In this document: piece by piece, positions 35,510-43,713 of the stretch
Layout of the letters: each line of letters starts with the position of its first letter
How positions within the stretch are numbered: the first letter of the stretch is position 1
NCBI GenBank assembly: GCA_015478825.1
Contig: JADMKN010000024.1
Coordinates: forward strand, 1-43,713
Length of the DNA stretch: 43,713 bases
From: Patulibacter sp.
GTDB taxonomy: Bacteria > Actinomycetota > Thermoleophilia > Solirubrobacterales > Solirubrobacteraceae
Reading direction: 5' to 3'
Notes under the pieces: model-generated
The model's input: the letters and a program-made list of their open reading frames with translations, nothing else
The model's database searches: none
What the model was told of the DNA's origin: nothing
Translations under genes and position numbers: made by a program

Positions 35510-35820
35510 GGGCTGTCGTCGTAGACATCCGGTCGGCACGGTCTCGCCGTGCCGCCGCGCCCGGTCGCGCCCTGCGGCGAACCGCCGGCAACGTCGACCC
35601 CGTCGCGGTGGCCCGTCGCTCCGCCGCGGGGGAGCCGCTGCTCACCACCGCCGAGCTCTGCCGCGACCTGCAGGTCAGCGACCGTGAGGTGCGCCGCTGG
35701 CGCCACGAGGATCCGCCGGTTCCGTCGATCCCGGTAACCGAACGCTGTGTGCGCTACTTCCTGGCCGACGTGCTTGCGTGGCGCGCCGGCCGCGGCGGCC
35801 AGATCGGACAGGCGTCGTGA
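35506..35820 (+). CDS. excisionase-like HTH protein
   Basis: LLTTAELCRDLQVSDREVRRWRHEDPPVPSIPVTERCVRYFLADVLAWRA, a DNA-binding winged-helix of excisionase/MerR type; adjacent to integrase. Confidence 0.65.
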   Translation: MRAVVVDIRSARSRRAAAPGRALRRTAGNVDPVAVARRSAAGEPLLTTAELCRDLQVSDREVRRWRHEDPPVPSIPVTERCVRYFLADVLAWRAGRGGQIGQAS

Positions 35821-36884
35821 GCGTCGACGACTACTTCACCAAGGGCGGCAAGCGCCGCTGGCGGGTGCGCGTCTACAACCCGCACACGAAGAAGGTCGAG
35901 CACGTCGGCGTTCGGGACACGAAGAAGCTCGCCAAGGCCCTCGAGGTGAAGGCGATCGCCAAGCTGACGCCGCTGACCGTCGAGCAGATCACCGTCAACC
36001 GGTGGCGCAAGCTCTGGCTGGAGACCCATCCGGTTGGCGAGAGCACCAAGAAGTGGCACGAGGAGCGCACCCGCCGGTTCGCTGACGAGTACGGCGAGAA
36101 GCTGCTCGTCGATATCGGCCGGCCGTTCGCGCTCGAATGGCACGCCCGACACCCGAGCACCACCCAAGTGCTGTCGGCGATGTGGGCGGCGGCGATCGCG
36201 AAGGACCTCGCCGAGGTCCAGCCGTGGCGCGGCCTGACCGCGCGCGGTCCCGGTCGCAAGCTGCTGCCCGGTTGGCTTGTCGAGCAGGACGTCGCGGACC
36301 TGGCGACCGCCGCGCTCGAGGTGCACCAGGGCCTCTACGGCGTCGTGGCCCGCGCGATGATCCTGACCGGCGCCTACGTCGGACTGCGACCCGGCGAGCT
36401 GGCCGGCCTGCAGTGGCCGGACGTGCGGTTCGACGCTGGCCGGATCCACGTCGAGCACCAGGCCAACGCCAAGCTCCGCCGGCTCACGCTGCCCAAGCAC
36501 GAGAAGACCCGTGTGTCGGTGATGCCCCCGATCGTCGCCGAAGCGCTCTCGTCGCTTCCGCGCCTACACGCGAACCTGGTCTTCCCGACGCCGCGCGGCG
36601 CCATCCACTGGCCCAACGCACGGGACCGCCTCTGGCACCCGATCCGCGCTGCGGTTGGCCGGCCGCGGATGGTCATGCACGAGCTGCGGCATTACACCGC
36701 GACGTGGCTCCTCGAGCACGGCGTCTCGGATTCCGACGTCGCCGACCAGCTCGGCCATCAGGACGGCGGCGTGCAGGTGCGCCGCACCTACGACCACCAC
36801 CGTGTCGAGCCTGCGCTCGAGCGCGTCGCGGCTGCGCTGAACGCCGTCCCCACCCTCGAGCTGCCGGCCGCCGCCGGGGCCTGA
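35817..36884 (+). CDS. int: tyrosine recombinase (phage integrase)
   Basis: TGAYVGLRPGELAGLQWPDVRF (Arg), LPKHEKTRVSVMP, MHELRHYTATWLLEHGVSDSDVADQLGHQDGGVQVRRTYDHH (HxxR...H...Y). Confidence 0.93.
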   Translation: MSVDDYFTKGGKRRWRVRVYNPHTKKVEHVGVRDTKKLAKALEVKAIAKLTPLTVEQITVNRWRKLWLETHPVGESTKKWHEERTRRFADEYGEKLLVDIGRPFALEWHARHPSTTQVLSAMWAAAIAKDLAEVQPWRGLTARGPGRKLLPGWLVEQDVADLATAALEVHQGLYGVVARAMILTGAYVGLRPGELAGLQWPDVRFDAGRIHVEHQANAKLRRLTLPKHEKTRVSVMPPIVAEALSSLPRLHANLVFPTPRGAIHWPNARDRLWHPIRAAVGRPRMVMHELRHYTATWLLEHGVSDSDVADQLGHQDGGVQVRRTYDHHRVEPALERVAAALNAVPTLELPAAAGA

Positions 36885-37008
36885 CCCGAACTTTTTCGCT
36901 CCCGGAGCTGTCATTCAGATGTCATCGAGCACCCAAATCCCCCGCCCCGGCGGCTGTGGGGACCTTGTCCCGCAGTCCCCTCCGCCGACCGGACGTCGGC
37001 GGACCAGC

Positions 37009-37069
37009 CCGGCAGAGACGGCAGATCCGGTCTCTGCCGGGGCCCGAGCTGATCGGGCCCCCGGCAGAG
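37009..37069. terminator. three-arm hairpin cluster between convergent integrase and DUF4352-like gene
   Basis: CCGGCAGAGAC(37009-37019)/GTCTCTGCCGG(37030-37040); GGGGCCCGA(37039-37047)/TCGGGCCCC(37053-37061); extended CTCTGCCGGGGCCCGA/TCGGGCCCC-C-GGCAGAG with one bulge. Confidence 0.6.
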
Positions 37070-37090
37070 CGGACGGCCGCCGGCGGTCAG

Positions 37091-38236
37091 CTAGTCCGTG
37101 GACCCACGAAGGTCAACGCCGATGTAGGTCTCGCGCTGCGGGTCGGCGGGCGCGTCGCTGTTCCACAGCGCGAGCATGTCCGGTTCAGCATCGTCCGGCA
37201 TCTGGAAGAGGAGCTTCACCGTCGCCTTGAACCCCGGCTGGACGTCCTCGCACGTACCACCGTCCGCAACATCGATCGTGCGATCGTCGATGTCGAAGTT
37301 GCGATACTCCCCGTCAACGAGAACGGCTCCGCGATCTCCGCAGAAGTTACGTGCGCTCGTGCTTGTGTTGTTCTTCCACGTCACGGTTGCGATGTAGAAC
37401 GCGGCGTCGTCGTCTCCCGTGATCGGATCCGAGAACTCGCTGACCGGAACGGACGACACGCGATCGAACGACTCGACCTTGAACGTCATGTCATCGTCGG
37501 TGGCCGCCTTGCCGATCCGCGTGACCTTGCGGTCCCCAGCCTCATCGGCGGCATCTGCTTCACCGTCAGCGGACGCGTCTGGTGCGTTGGTCTCGGAGTC
37601 GCCACCTGTCGCCGGTTCGGCCTGCTCCGTCTCGGTGCTGGTATCCCAGTCTGCTGGTTCGGCGTTGTCGCCTGAAGGGTCATCGGCCGCGTCGCTGAGG
37701 GCCGTTTCGTCCTGGCTGTTGCCGTCGTTACCAGCTCGGTCGACCACGCCGAGCGCGACGGCGCCGGCGAACGCAAGGACCGTGAGCACGCCGGCGATGA
37801 CCCGCTGACGTGCGGGCGTACCAGGCAGGGCGGTGGCTCCCCATACGGCGAGCGACGCCGAAGCGACGATCACGAGCACCAGGCCCCAGCCGATCGAGAT
37901 GCTGAACCACTCGTTCGTGCTGTCGTTGCCCGAAAGGAAGTGAATCGCGTCGCCGAGGCCGATTCCCCCGGCGATGATCCCGCCGGGGAGGGCGAGCCAA
38001 GGTACCCGACGAACCGCGATGAGCACGCCGAGGGCCGCGGCGATGGCGAGGGTGATCCAGCCGTCTCCGCCGCCCGTGGTGCCGGCGACTGACCACGGAC
38101 CAGCGGTGACCCAGGTGCCGATCGACCCGACGGCCATGGCGACGGCTGAGGCGAGGCCCCAGGCGAGCCGCCGATCGATCGTGATGCTGCCGGCTGGGGG
38201 CTTCTCGACGGGCGCTGGTTCGTGTGTGCTGCTCAT
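37091..38236 (-). CDS. multi-TM protein with C-terminal DUF4352-like domain
   Basis: Several N-terminal TM segments, acidic linker, then DMTFKVESFDRV...AAFYIATVTWKNNTSTSARNFCGDRGAVLVDGEYRNFDIDDRT...VKLLFQMPDDAEPDMLALW. Confidence 0.7.
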   Translation of the reverse strand: MSSTHEPAPVEKPPAGSITIDRRLAWGLASAVAMAVGSIGTWVTAGPWSVAGTTGGGDGWITLAIAAALGVLIAVRRVPWLALPGGIIAGGIGLGDAIHFLSGNDSTNEWFSISIGWGLVLVIVASASLAVWGATALPGTPARQRVIAGVLTVLAFAGAVALGVVDRAGNDGNSQDETALSDAADDPSGDNAEPADWDTSTETEQAEPATGGDSETNAPDASADGEADAADEAGDRKVTRIGKAATDDDMTFKVESFDRVSSVPVSEFSDPITGDDDAAFYIATVTWKNNTSTSARNFCGDRGAVLVDGEYRNFDIDDRTIDVADGGTCEDVQPGFKATVKLLFQMPDDAEPDMLALWNSDAPADPQRETYIGVDLRGSTD

Positions 38237-38653
38237 GCCACGGCAGCCTACGCGAACGGTGTACGGGTGGACGCGTCAACCAGCCGCGAAGATAGCCCGC
38301 TAGGGCGCGGACCGCAGGATTCTTCTGCCGGCTTGGAACGCCACCCGGCGGGGCGGCGTTGCTCGTTCGGCCCTACAACCGGGCCTTGTGGTCGTGCCCG
38401 TCGAGACGTTGCGGGCTCCGCCGGTGGAAGGGTGGACACCAAGTCCCCGTATGCGCCCCGACCGGTATCCCGCTGGGCGTCGTTTCACGTTCCACCGCAT
38501 GGGTACGAAACTGACGTGACCCCGGTTACGCCCGACGCCCCTTCGCACGCGAGCAACCGCCCGTTCGTGCCGATCCTCACGGCCCGGCTGCGACGATCGG
38601 CACGACCGATCCGTCCGCTGGTCTCAAGCGGCTTTCCGGCCTAGGCTCGTCGT

Positions 38654-40039
38654 ATGGCTTGGAACGTCGTGATCGCCGGTGGAGGCTTCGGGGGGTTCGA
38701 GGTCGCGCGCAAGCTCGAACGGATGCTGCCGCGGCACAGCGCGCAGGTGACGCTCGTCAGCGACCAGAACTACCTGCTCTACACGCCGCTGCTGCCGGGG
38801 GCCGCCGCGGGGACGCTCGAGCCGCGGCACACGGTGGTGCCGCTGCGCGACCAGCTCTGCGACACGAACCTGCGGCTCGGCACGATCACCGGAGCGGATC
38901 CGGCCCGCCAGGTCGTCCGGCTGACGACCGGCGACGGCCGCGAGGACGAGCTGCGCTACGACCACCTCATCGTCTCGGTCGGATCGGTCTCGCGGACGCT
39001 GCCGATCCCCGGCCTGGCCGAGCACGCCTTCGGGATGAAGACGCTGCCCGAGGCGATCGCGCTGCGCAACCGACTGCTCCAGAGCCTGGAGATCGCCGAG
39101 GGGATCGACAACCCGGCCGATCGCGAGCCGTGGCTGACCTACGTCTTCGTCGGCGCCGGCTACGCCGGGCTGGAAGGGCTGGCGGAGCTGCAGGACTTCG
39201 CGACCGACCTGCTCGACGTCTACCCGCGCTGCCGCCTCCAAGGCGTGCGGTTCATCCTCGTCGAGGCGCAGGCCCGCGTGATGCCGGAGATCCCGTCCTC
39301 GTTGGCCGACTTCGCGATCGACGAGCTGCGGGCCCGCGGGATCGAGGTCCGCACGAGCACCACGATCGACCGCCTGACCGAGGAGTCCGCCACGCTCTCG
39401 TCGCGCACCGGCGAGAACGAGGACACGGTCGAGGAGCGGGTGCCGACCCGCACCGTCGTCTGGACCGCCGGGGTCAAGCCGAGCCCCGTCGTCAAGCGGC
39501 TCGGCCTGCCGCTCGACGAGCGCAGCGGCCGGATCGTCGTCGACCGCCAGCTCCGGGTCGAGGGCGTCGACGGGGTCTGGGCGATTGGCGACGCCGCCCA
39601 CGTGCCCGATCCCCGCGACCTGACGCGACCCGCCCCGCCGACCGCCCAGCACGCGATCCGTCAGGGCCGCACCGTCGCGCACAACGTCGCCGCGGCGCTC
39701 TCGGGCGGTCGGGCGCGGACGTTCAACTACAAGACGCTCGGGGTCTTCGTCGACCTCGGCCACGGCAAGGCCGTCGCGTCGACGCTCGGCCTGCGCTGGC
39801 GCGGGGTCCCGGCCTGGTTCCTCGCCCGCACCTACCATCTCGCCTCGATGCCGGGCCTGACCCGCAAGATCCGCCTGATCGCCGACTGGACCGTCGGCCT
39901 GTTCTTCGGCCGCGACGGCGCCGAGCTCGGCCGGCTCGGGCACCCGGGCAAGCTCGACACGCCCGACCAGCTCGCCGCGGCCCAGCACGCCGCCGAGGAC
40001 GCGCCCGGCACGGGGGACGATCGCCCCGACGCGCCCTAG
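38654..40039 (+). CDS. ndh: type II NADH dehydrogenase / NAD(P)/FAD-dependent oxidoreductase
   Basis: VVIAGGGFGGFEVARKLE (FAD), YVFVGAGYAGLEGLAEL (NAD), VWAIGDAAHVPD. Confidence 0.9.
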   Translation: MAWNVVIAGGGFGGFEVARKLERMLPRHSAQVTLVSDQNYLLYTPLLPGAAAGTLEPRHTVVPLRDQLCDTNLRLGTITGADPARQVVRLTTGDGREDELRYDHLIVSVGSVSRTLPIPGLAEHAFGMKTLPEAIALRNRLLQSLEIAEGIDNPADREPWLTYVFVGAGYAGLEGLAELQDFATDLLDVYPRCRLQGVRFILVEAQARVMPEIPSSLADFAIDELRARGIEVRTSTTIDRLTEESATLSSRTGENEDTVEERVPTRTVVWTAGVKPSPVVKRLGLPLDERSGRIVVDRQLRVEGVDGVWAIGDAAHVPDPRDLTRPAPPTAQHAIRQGRTVAHNVAAALSGGRARTFNYKTLGVFVDLGHGKAVASTLGLRWRGVPAWFLARTYHLASMPGLTRKIRLIADWTVGLFFGRDGAELGRLGHPGKLDTPDQLAAAQHAAEDAPGTGDDRPDAP

Positions 40040-40123
40040 AGCGGACAGCGGCCGTCGCGTTCCGGACGCGGAGCGCCGACGGGGACCGACGGGTCGCGGG
40101 GCGCGAACCCCGAGACGGCCGCC

Positions 40124-41152
40124 CTACCGGTCGTAGGGCGTCAGCGGCAGCGACTTGTTGGTGATCAGGCGGATCAGCAGGTTCGCGTAGCTCGGGTCGG
40201 TCGCGTAGCCCGCCTTGGCGATCGCGCGCGCGAAGTTCGCCGGGTCGTCCGAGTGCTTGAACGCGGGGGCGTAGCGGCTGTTCTCGCGCAGGAACATGCC
40301 GTGGTCGTAGAACGACTCCTGCATCCCCCGGTACATCCGGAACTGGCCGATCTGCCGGACCAGGCGCTTGCCCTCCGACTCGTAGGTCGGCTTGTGGACG
40401 CAGCCGACCGCGGTCGACTCCCAGCGGAAGATCCCGTCGTCCTCGTCGACGACCCGCGCCTTGATCCCGAAGTAGTTGTTGGCGCCCGCGGTCAGCGTGC
40501 CGGACGCCGACTCGAGGATCGCCTGGGCGAGCGTGACCGAGGCGGGGACGCCGGTCCGGGCGGACGACGCGCGGGCCAGCGGGCCGGCGGCCTTCACGAA
40601 GGCGGCCCGATCGGCGGGGCCGTCGACGAGCGGCACGGTGGCGGTCGACGAGCACCGGCCCTGCTGCGGGTTGTCGCCCTCGGGCTTGCCCGGGTTCGGC
40701 CAGCCGCAGTACGGCGCGACGAGCGCGGTCTTGACGACCTCGACCGAGGCGTCGGCGACGTACCCGGTCCTGCCGTTGGAGAGCTTGATCCGGTTCCAGA
40801 TCCGCGAGTGACCGTACTTCCCGGACGCGACGCCGGCGTTGACCTGGCAGATGATCCGGATCGCCTGGTTGCGGCGGACGGTGCCGACGTAGCTCGCGCG
40901 CCCCGGGGTGCGCCGGACCTTCAGGCCGCTGCCCGACTTCAACCGGATGTAGCCGGTCGAGGACGACTTCGAGGAGGTCGCCCGCGACGTGGTCGGCTTC
41001 GACGACGCCTCGGTCGTCGTGGTTGGCGCGGTCACGGTGCTCGGCGCCGCGCCGCCGGTACTGGCGTGCGCCGCGCTGGGCACCGCGATCGCGCCGACGG
41101 CGAGGATCGCGCAGGTCGCCAGGGGAGCGGTGGCGTGACGAAGAAGCATCAT
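40124..41152 (-). CDS. secreted SH3-like plus glucosaminidase-domain protein
   Basis: Signal peptide; KSGSGLKVRRTPGRASYVGTVRRNQAIRIICQVN (SH3-like); RTGVPASVTLAQAILESASGTLTAGANNYFGIKA (glucosaminidase). Confidence 0.85.
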   Translation of the reverse strand: MMLLRHATAPLATCAILAVGAIAVPSAAHASTGGAAPSTVTAPTTTTEASSKPTTSRATSSKSSSTGYIRLKSGSGLKVRRTPGRASYVGTVRRNQAIRIICQVNAGVASGKYGHSRIWNRIKLSNGRTGYVADASVEVVKTALVAPYCGWPNPGKPEGDNPQQGRCSSTATVPLVDGPADRAAFVKAAGPLARASSARTGVPASVTLAQAILESASGTLTAGANNYFGIKARVVDEDDGIFRWESTAVGCVHKPTYESEGKRLVRQIGQFRMYRGMQESFYDHGMFLRENSRYAPAFKHSDDPANFARAIAKAGYATDPSYANLLIRLITNKSLPLTPYDR

Positions 41153-41259
41153 GAGGGGAAACCCGTGGTCGTCGGCATGGTTGCGGTCGGCGTGACGTTT
41201 CCGTGCGGCATCGGACGGAGAGATGGCCGCCGCACCGCCGGCGGCCCGGATGCAGGGCC

Positions 41260-43161
41260 CTAGGGTACGACGGACGCTTCGGTCCCGTGCTGCCAGTCCC
41301 GGTGGAGCTTGCCGTACATCCCGCCCCGGGCCAGCAACTCTTCGTGCGTGCCCTGCTCGGCGACCCGTCCGTCGGCGACCACGACGATCAGATCGGCGGC
41401 ACGGATCGTCGACAGCCGGTGGGCGATCACGATCGCCGTACGGCCCTCCAGCAGGGTGTGCAGCGCCCGTTCGATCCGCCGCTCGGTCCGCAGGTCGACG
41501 TTGGCGGTCGCCTCGTCGAGGACCAATATGGCGGGCCCGCCCGCCACCCCCGCAGCCTCGCCCGCCGGGCCTCCGATTCGGTCGTCGGCGCCCGAGGGCT
41601 CCCCGCTGACCAGGGCCCGCGCGAACGCGACGAGCTGCCGCTGCCCGGCCGAGAGGTTCGACCCGCGCTCGCCGACCTCGGTGTCGAGCCCGCGGGGCAG
41701 CGCCTCGATCGCATCGCGGGCGCCGATCTGGTCCAGCGCGCGCACGACGTCGTCGCGGGTCGCGTCGGCGCGGCCGAAGGCGATGTTGTCGGCGACGCTG
41801 CCGCTGAACAGGAAGCTCTCCTGCGGCACGATCCCCATCCGGTCGCGCAGGTCGTTCTGTCGCAGGTCGCGCAGGTCGACGCCGTCGAGCAGCACGCGGC
41901 CCTCGACCGGGTCGATGAACCGGATCGCGAGCTTGGCGAGCGTCGACTTGCCGGCGCCGGTGGCGCCGACCAGCGCCACCGTCGCCCCGGCGGGGATCGT
42001 CAGGTCGATGTCGCTCAGCACCTGACTCGGAGCCCGCCCACCCCCTCGCCCCCCGTCTGCGACCGCGGGGCCGTACGAGAACGAGACGTGCTCGAATCGC
42101 AGCTCGCCGCGCAGCGGGTCGGGCATCGGCCGCGGGTGCTCGGGGTCGACCAGGGTCGAGCGCTGCTCGAGCAGCCCGCTGATCTTGTCGAGCGCGGCCA
42201 TCCCGGACTGGAACGTGGTGTAGACGTTGGAGAGCTCGGCGATCGGTCCGAAGAAGTTGTCCAGCGCGGTCACGAAGCCGACCAGCACGCCGATCGTCAC
42301 CGCGCCGGTCAGCGCCTCCCCGCCGCCGACCAGCAGCACGATCACGATCGCCGCGGTCGACAGGTACTCGACCGCGGGGAAGTACGCCGCGTTCAGGTAG
42401 ACCGTCTTCATGTTCGCGGCCCGGTTGTCGTCGTTGAGCGCGTTGAAGCGGGCGATGTGCCCCGCCTCGCGCCCGTACGAGCGGACGATCCGGACCCCGG
42501 ACAGGGTCTCCTGGAGCTGCGCGGTGATCGCGCCGATCGTCTCGCGGGTGCGGGCGAACGCGTCGACCGACGCCAGCCGGAAGGCGAGCGACCCGAGCAA
42601 CAGGATCGGGATCGTCGTGAAGGTGATCAGCGCCAGCTTGACGTCGAGCGACAGCAGCACCGCGATCGAGCCGACCAGCAGCAGCAGCGAGCGGACGAGC
42701 GTGACCAGGCTCGACGAGATCATCTGCTGGAGCGCCTCGACGTCGTTGGTCATCCGCGAGACGAGCACGCCGGCCCGCTGCCGCTCGTGGAACGCCACCG
42801 GCATCGTCAGCAGGTGGCGGAAGATCCGCTCGCGCAGGTCGCTGAGCAGGCGCGCGCCGAGCCAGCCGACGGTCCGGTCGAGCACCAGGCTGGCGCCGAG
42901 ACCGACCAGCGAGATCCCGACGAAGCCGACGACCAGCCAGGTCAGCCGGTTGAGGTCGCCGTCGGAGAGCCCGTCGTCGATCGCCCGCTGGACGAGCGGA
43001 GCGGGGGCGAGCAGCGCGCCGGTCGATAGCAGCATCGCGACGGCCAGCACGGCGAGCTGGGGGCGGTACGGCCGCAGCATCGAGAACAGGCTGCGGATCC
43101 GCCGGCTGCGGCCCTTGGTCGCTGCCTGCCGCCGCCGGACGTCGGCCAGGAACCCGCTCAT
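41260..43161 (-). CDS. ABC transporter ATP-binding/permease (exporter type)
   Basis: TM domain followed by ALVGATGAGKSTLAKLAIRF (Walker A), LSAGQRQLVAFARAL (signature), ILVLDEATANVD (Walker B). Confidence 0.93.
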   Translation of the reverse strand: MSGFLADVRRRQAATKGRSRRIRSLFSMLRPYRPQLAVLAVAMLLSTGALLAPAPLVQRAIDDGLSDGDLNRLTWLVVGFVGISLVGLGASLVLDRTVGWLGARLLSDLRERIFRHLLTMPVAFHERQRAGVLVSRMTNDVEALQQMISSSLVTLVRSLLLLVGSIAVLLSLDVKLALITFTTIPILLLGSLAFRLASVDAFARTRETIGAITAQLQETLSGVRIVRSYGREAGHIARFNALNDDNRAANMKTVYLNAAYFPAVEYLSTAAIVIVLLVGGGEALTGAVTIGVLVGFVTALDNFFGPIAELSNVYTTFQSGMAALDKISGLLEQRSTLVDPEHPRPMPDPLRGELRFEHVSFSYGPAVADGGRGGGRAPSQVLSDIDLTIPAGATVALVGATGAGKSTLAKLAIRFIDPVEGRVLLDGVDLRDLRQNDLRDRMGIVPQESFLFSGSVADNIAFGRADATRDDVVRALDQIGARDAIEALPRGLDTEVGERGSNLSAGQRQLVAFARALVSGEPSGADDRIGGPAGEAAGVAGGPAILVLDEATANVDLRTERRIERALHTLLEGRTAIVIAHRLSTIRAADLIVVVADGRVAEQGTHEELLARGGMYGKLHRDWQHGTEASVVP

Positions 43162-43713
43162 GCGTCGACCTCCGTCGGGCGCTCGTCGCGGGTCAGGAAG
43201 ACCTGATCGGCCAGGCCGTAGGTGACGATCTCGCGGTACAGCTCCGACCGCTCCGACAGCTCCTCGTGGTGGCCGACGTCGACGACGCGCCCGTGGTCGA
43301 GTACGACGACCCGGTCGGCGAGCAGCACGGTCGACAGGCGGTGGGCGATCACCAGCGTGGTGCGGCCCTGCATCACGGTCTGCAGGTGCCCGGTGATCCG
43401 CTGCTCGGTCGACGCGTCGACGTTCGACGTGGCGTCGTCGAGCACCAGGATCCGCGGGCCGCGGGGACGGACCTCGCGTCCGTCGACGCTCTCCGCCGCC
43501 GGCCCCGCGAGGATCGAGCGGGCGATCGCGATCCGCTGCCGCTGCCCACCCGAGAGCGTCAGGCCGCGCTCGCCGACCACCGTGTCGTAGCCGTCGGGCA
43601 GCGCCTCGACGAAGCCCGCGGCCTCGGCCTGCTCGGCGGCGCGGCGGATCTCGTCGCGACTCGCGTCGGGGGCGGCGTAGGCGATGTTCTCGGCGATCGT
43701 GGCGGTGAACAGG
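43158..43713 (-). CDS. ABC transporter ATP-binding/permease, truncated by window edge
   Basis: LTLSGGQRQRIAIARSIL and ILVLDDATSNVD; frame stays open to the end of the window; 4-nt overlap with the other half-transporter. Confidence 0.9.
   Translation of the reverse strand, partial: LFTATIAENIAYAAPDASRDEIRRAAEQAEAAGFVEALPDGYDTVVGERGLTLSGGQRQRIAIARSILAGPAAESVDGREVRPRGPRILVLDDATSNVDASTEQRITGHLQTVMQGRTTLVIAHRLSTVLLADRVVVLDHGRVVDVGHHEELSERSELYREIVTYGLADQVFLTRDERPTEVDA

Noticed and set aside
38222-38644. + strand ORF of 140 aa upstream of NDH-2
   Set aside because: Starts antisense within the DUF4352-like gene's 5' end, unlikely composition, no motif; treated as intergenic.
36885-38653. tRNA gene as integration target
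   Set aside because: No cloverleaf or TTCGANNC-type T-arm with matching acceptor stem was recognised by eye; a tRNA scan of the flanks would be needed.

Overview
The window is most of an integrated siphovirus-type (HK97-fold) prophage in a high-GC, probably actinobacterial, chromosome. Roughly 1-37 kb is phage; chromosomal genes follow from about 38.65 kb. Order on the + strand: PD-(D/E)XK-like nuclease fragment, SNF2-like helicase, DNA methyltransferase, small early genes, VRR-NUC nuclease, a replication initiator, an actinobacterial-type IHF homologue, HTH, HNH, ParB-like protein, terminases, portal, protease, capsid, connector genes, major tail protein, tail assembly chaperone, a 2220-aa tape measure protein, distal tail and tip proteins, lysis genes, then a lysogeny module (minus-strand lipoprotein and repressor, plus-strand RHH protein, excisionase-like HTH and tyrosine integrase). 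After a DUF4352-like membrane protein come NDH-2, an SH3/glucosaminidase protein and an ABC exporter pair. The two signals I rate highest are not gene calls. (1) Phased ~22-bp iterons lie inside the replication-initiator gene and are read in all three codon frames, which suggests a lambda-O-like internal origin. (2) A 16-17 bp near-palindrome, GGCCAGTCCGACAGGG(C), occurs in at least four copies in one orientation, mostly just after stop codons in the structural operon. Also notable: a phage-encoded mIHF homologue, an exact 132-bp tandem repeat in a coiled-coil gene, two cell-wall-active domains in the tape measure, candidate frameshifts in the tail chaperone and a holin-like gene, mutually exclusive hairpins downstream of the integrase, and a divergent operator with repeated TGCGCGCA. 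All calls come from reading the sequence and ORF translations; no database search was run.
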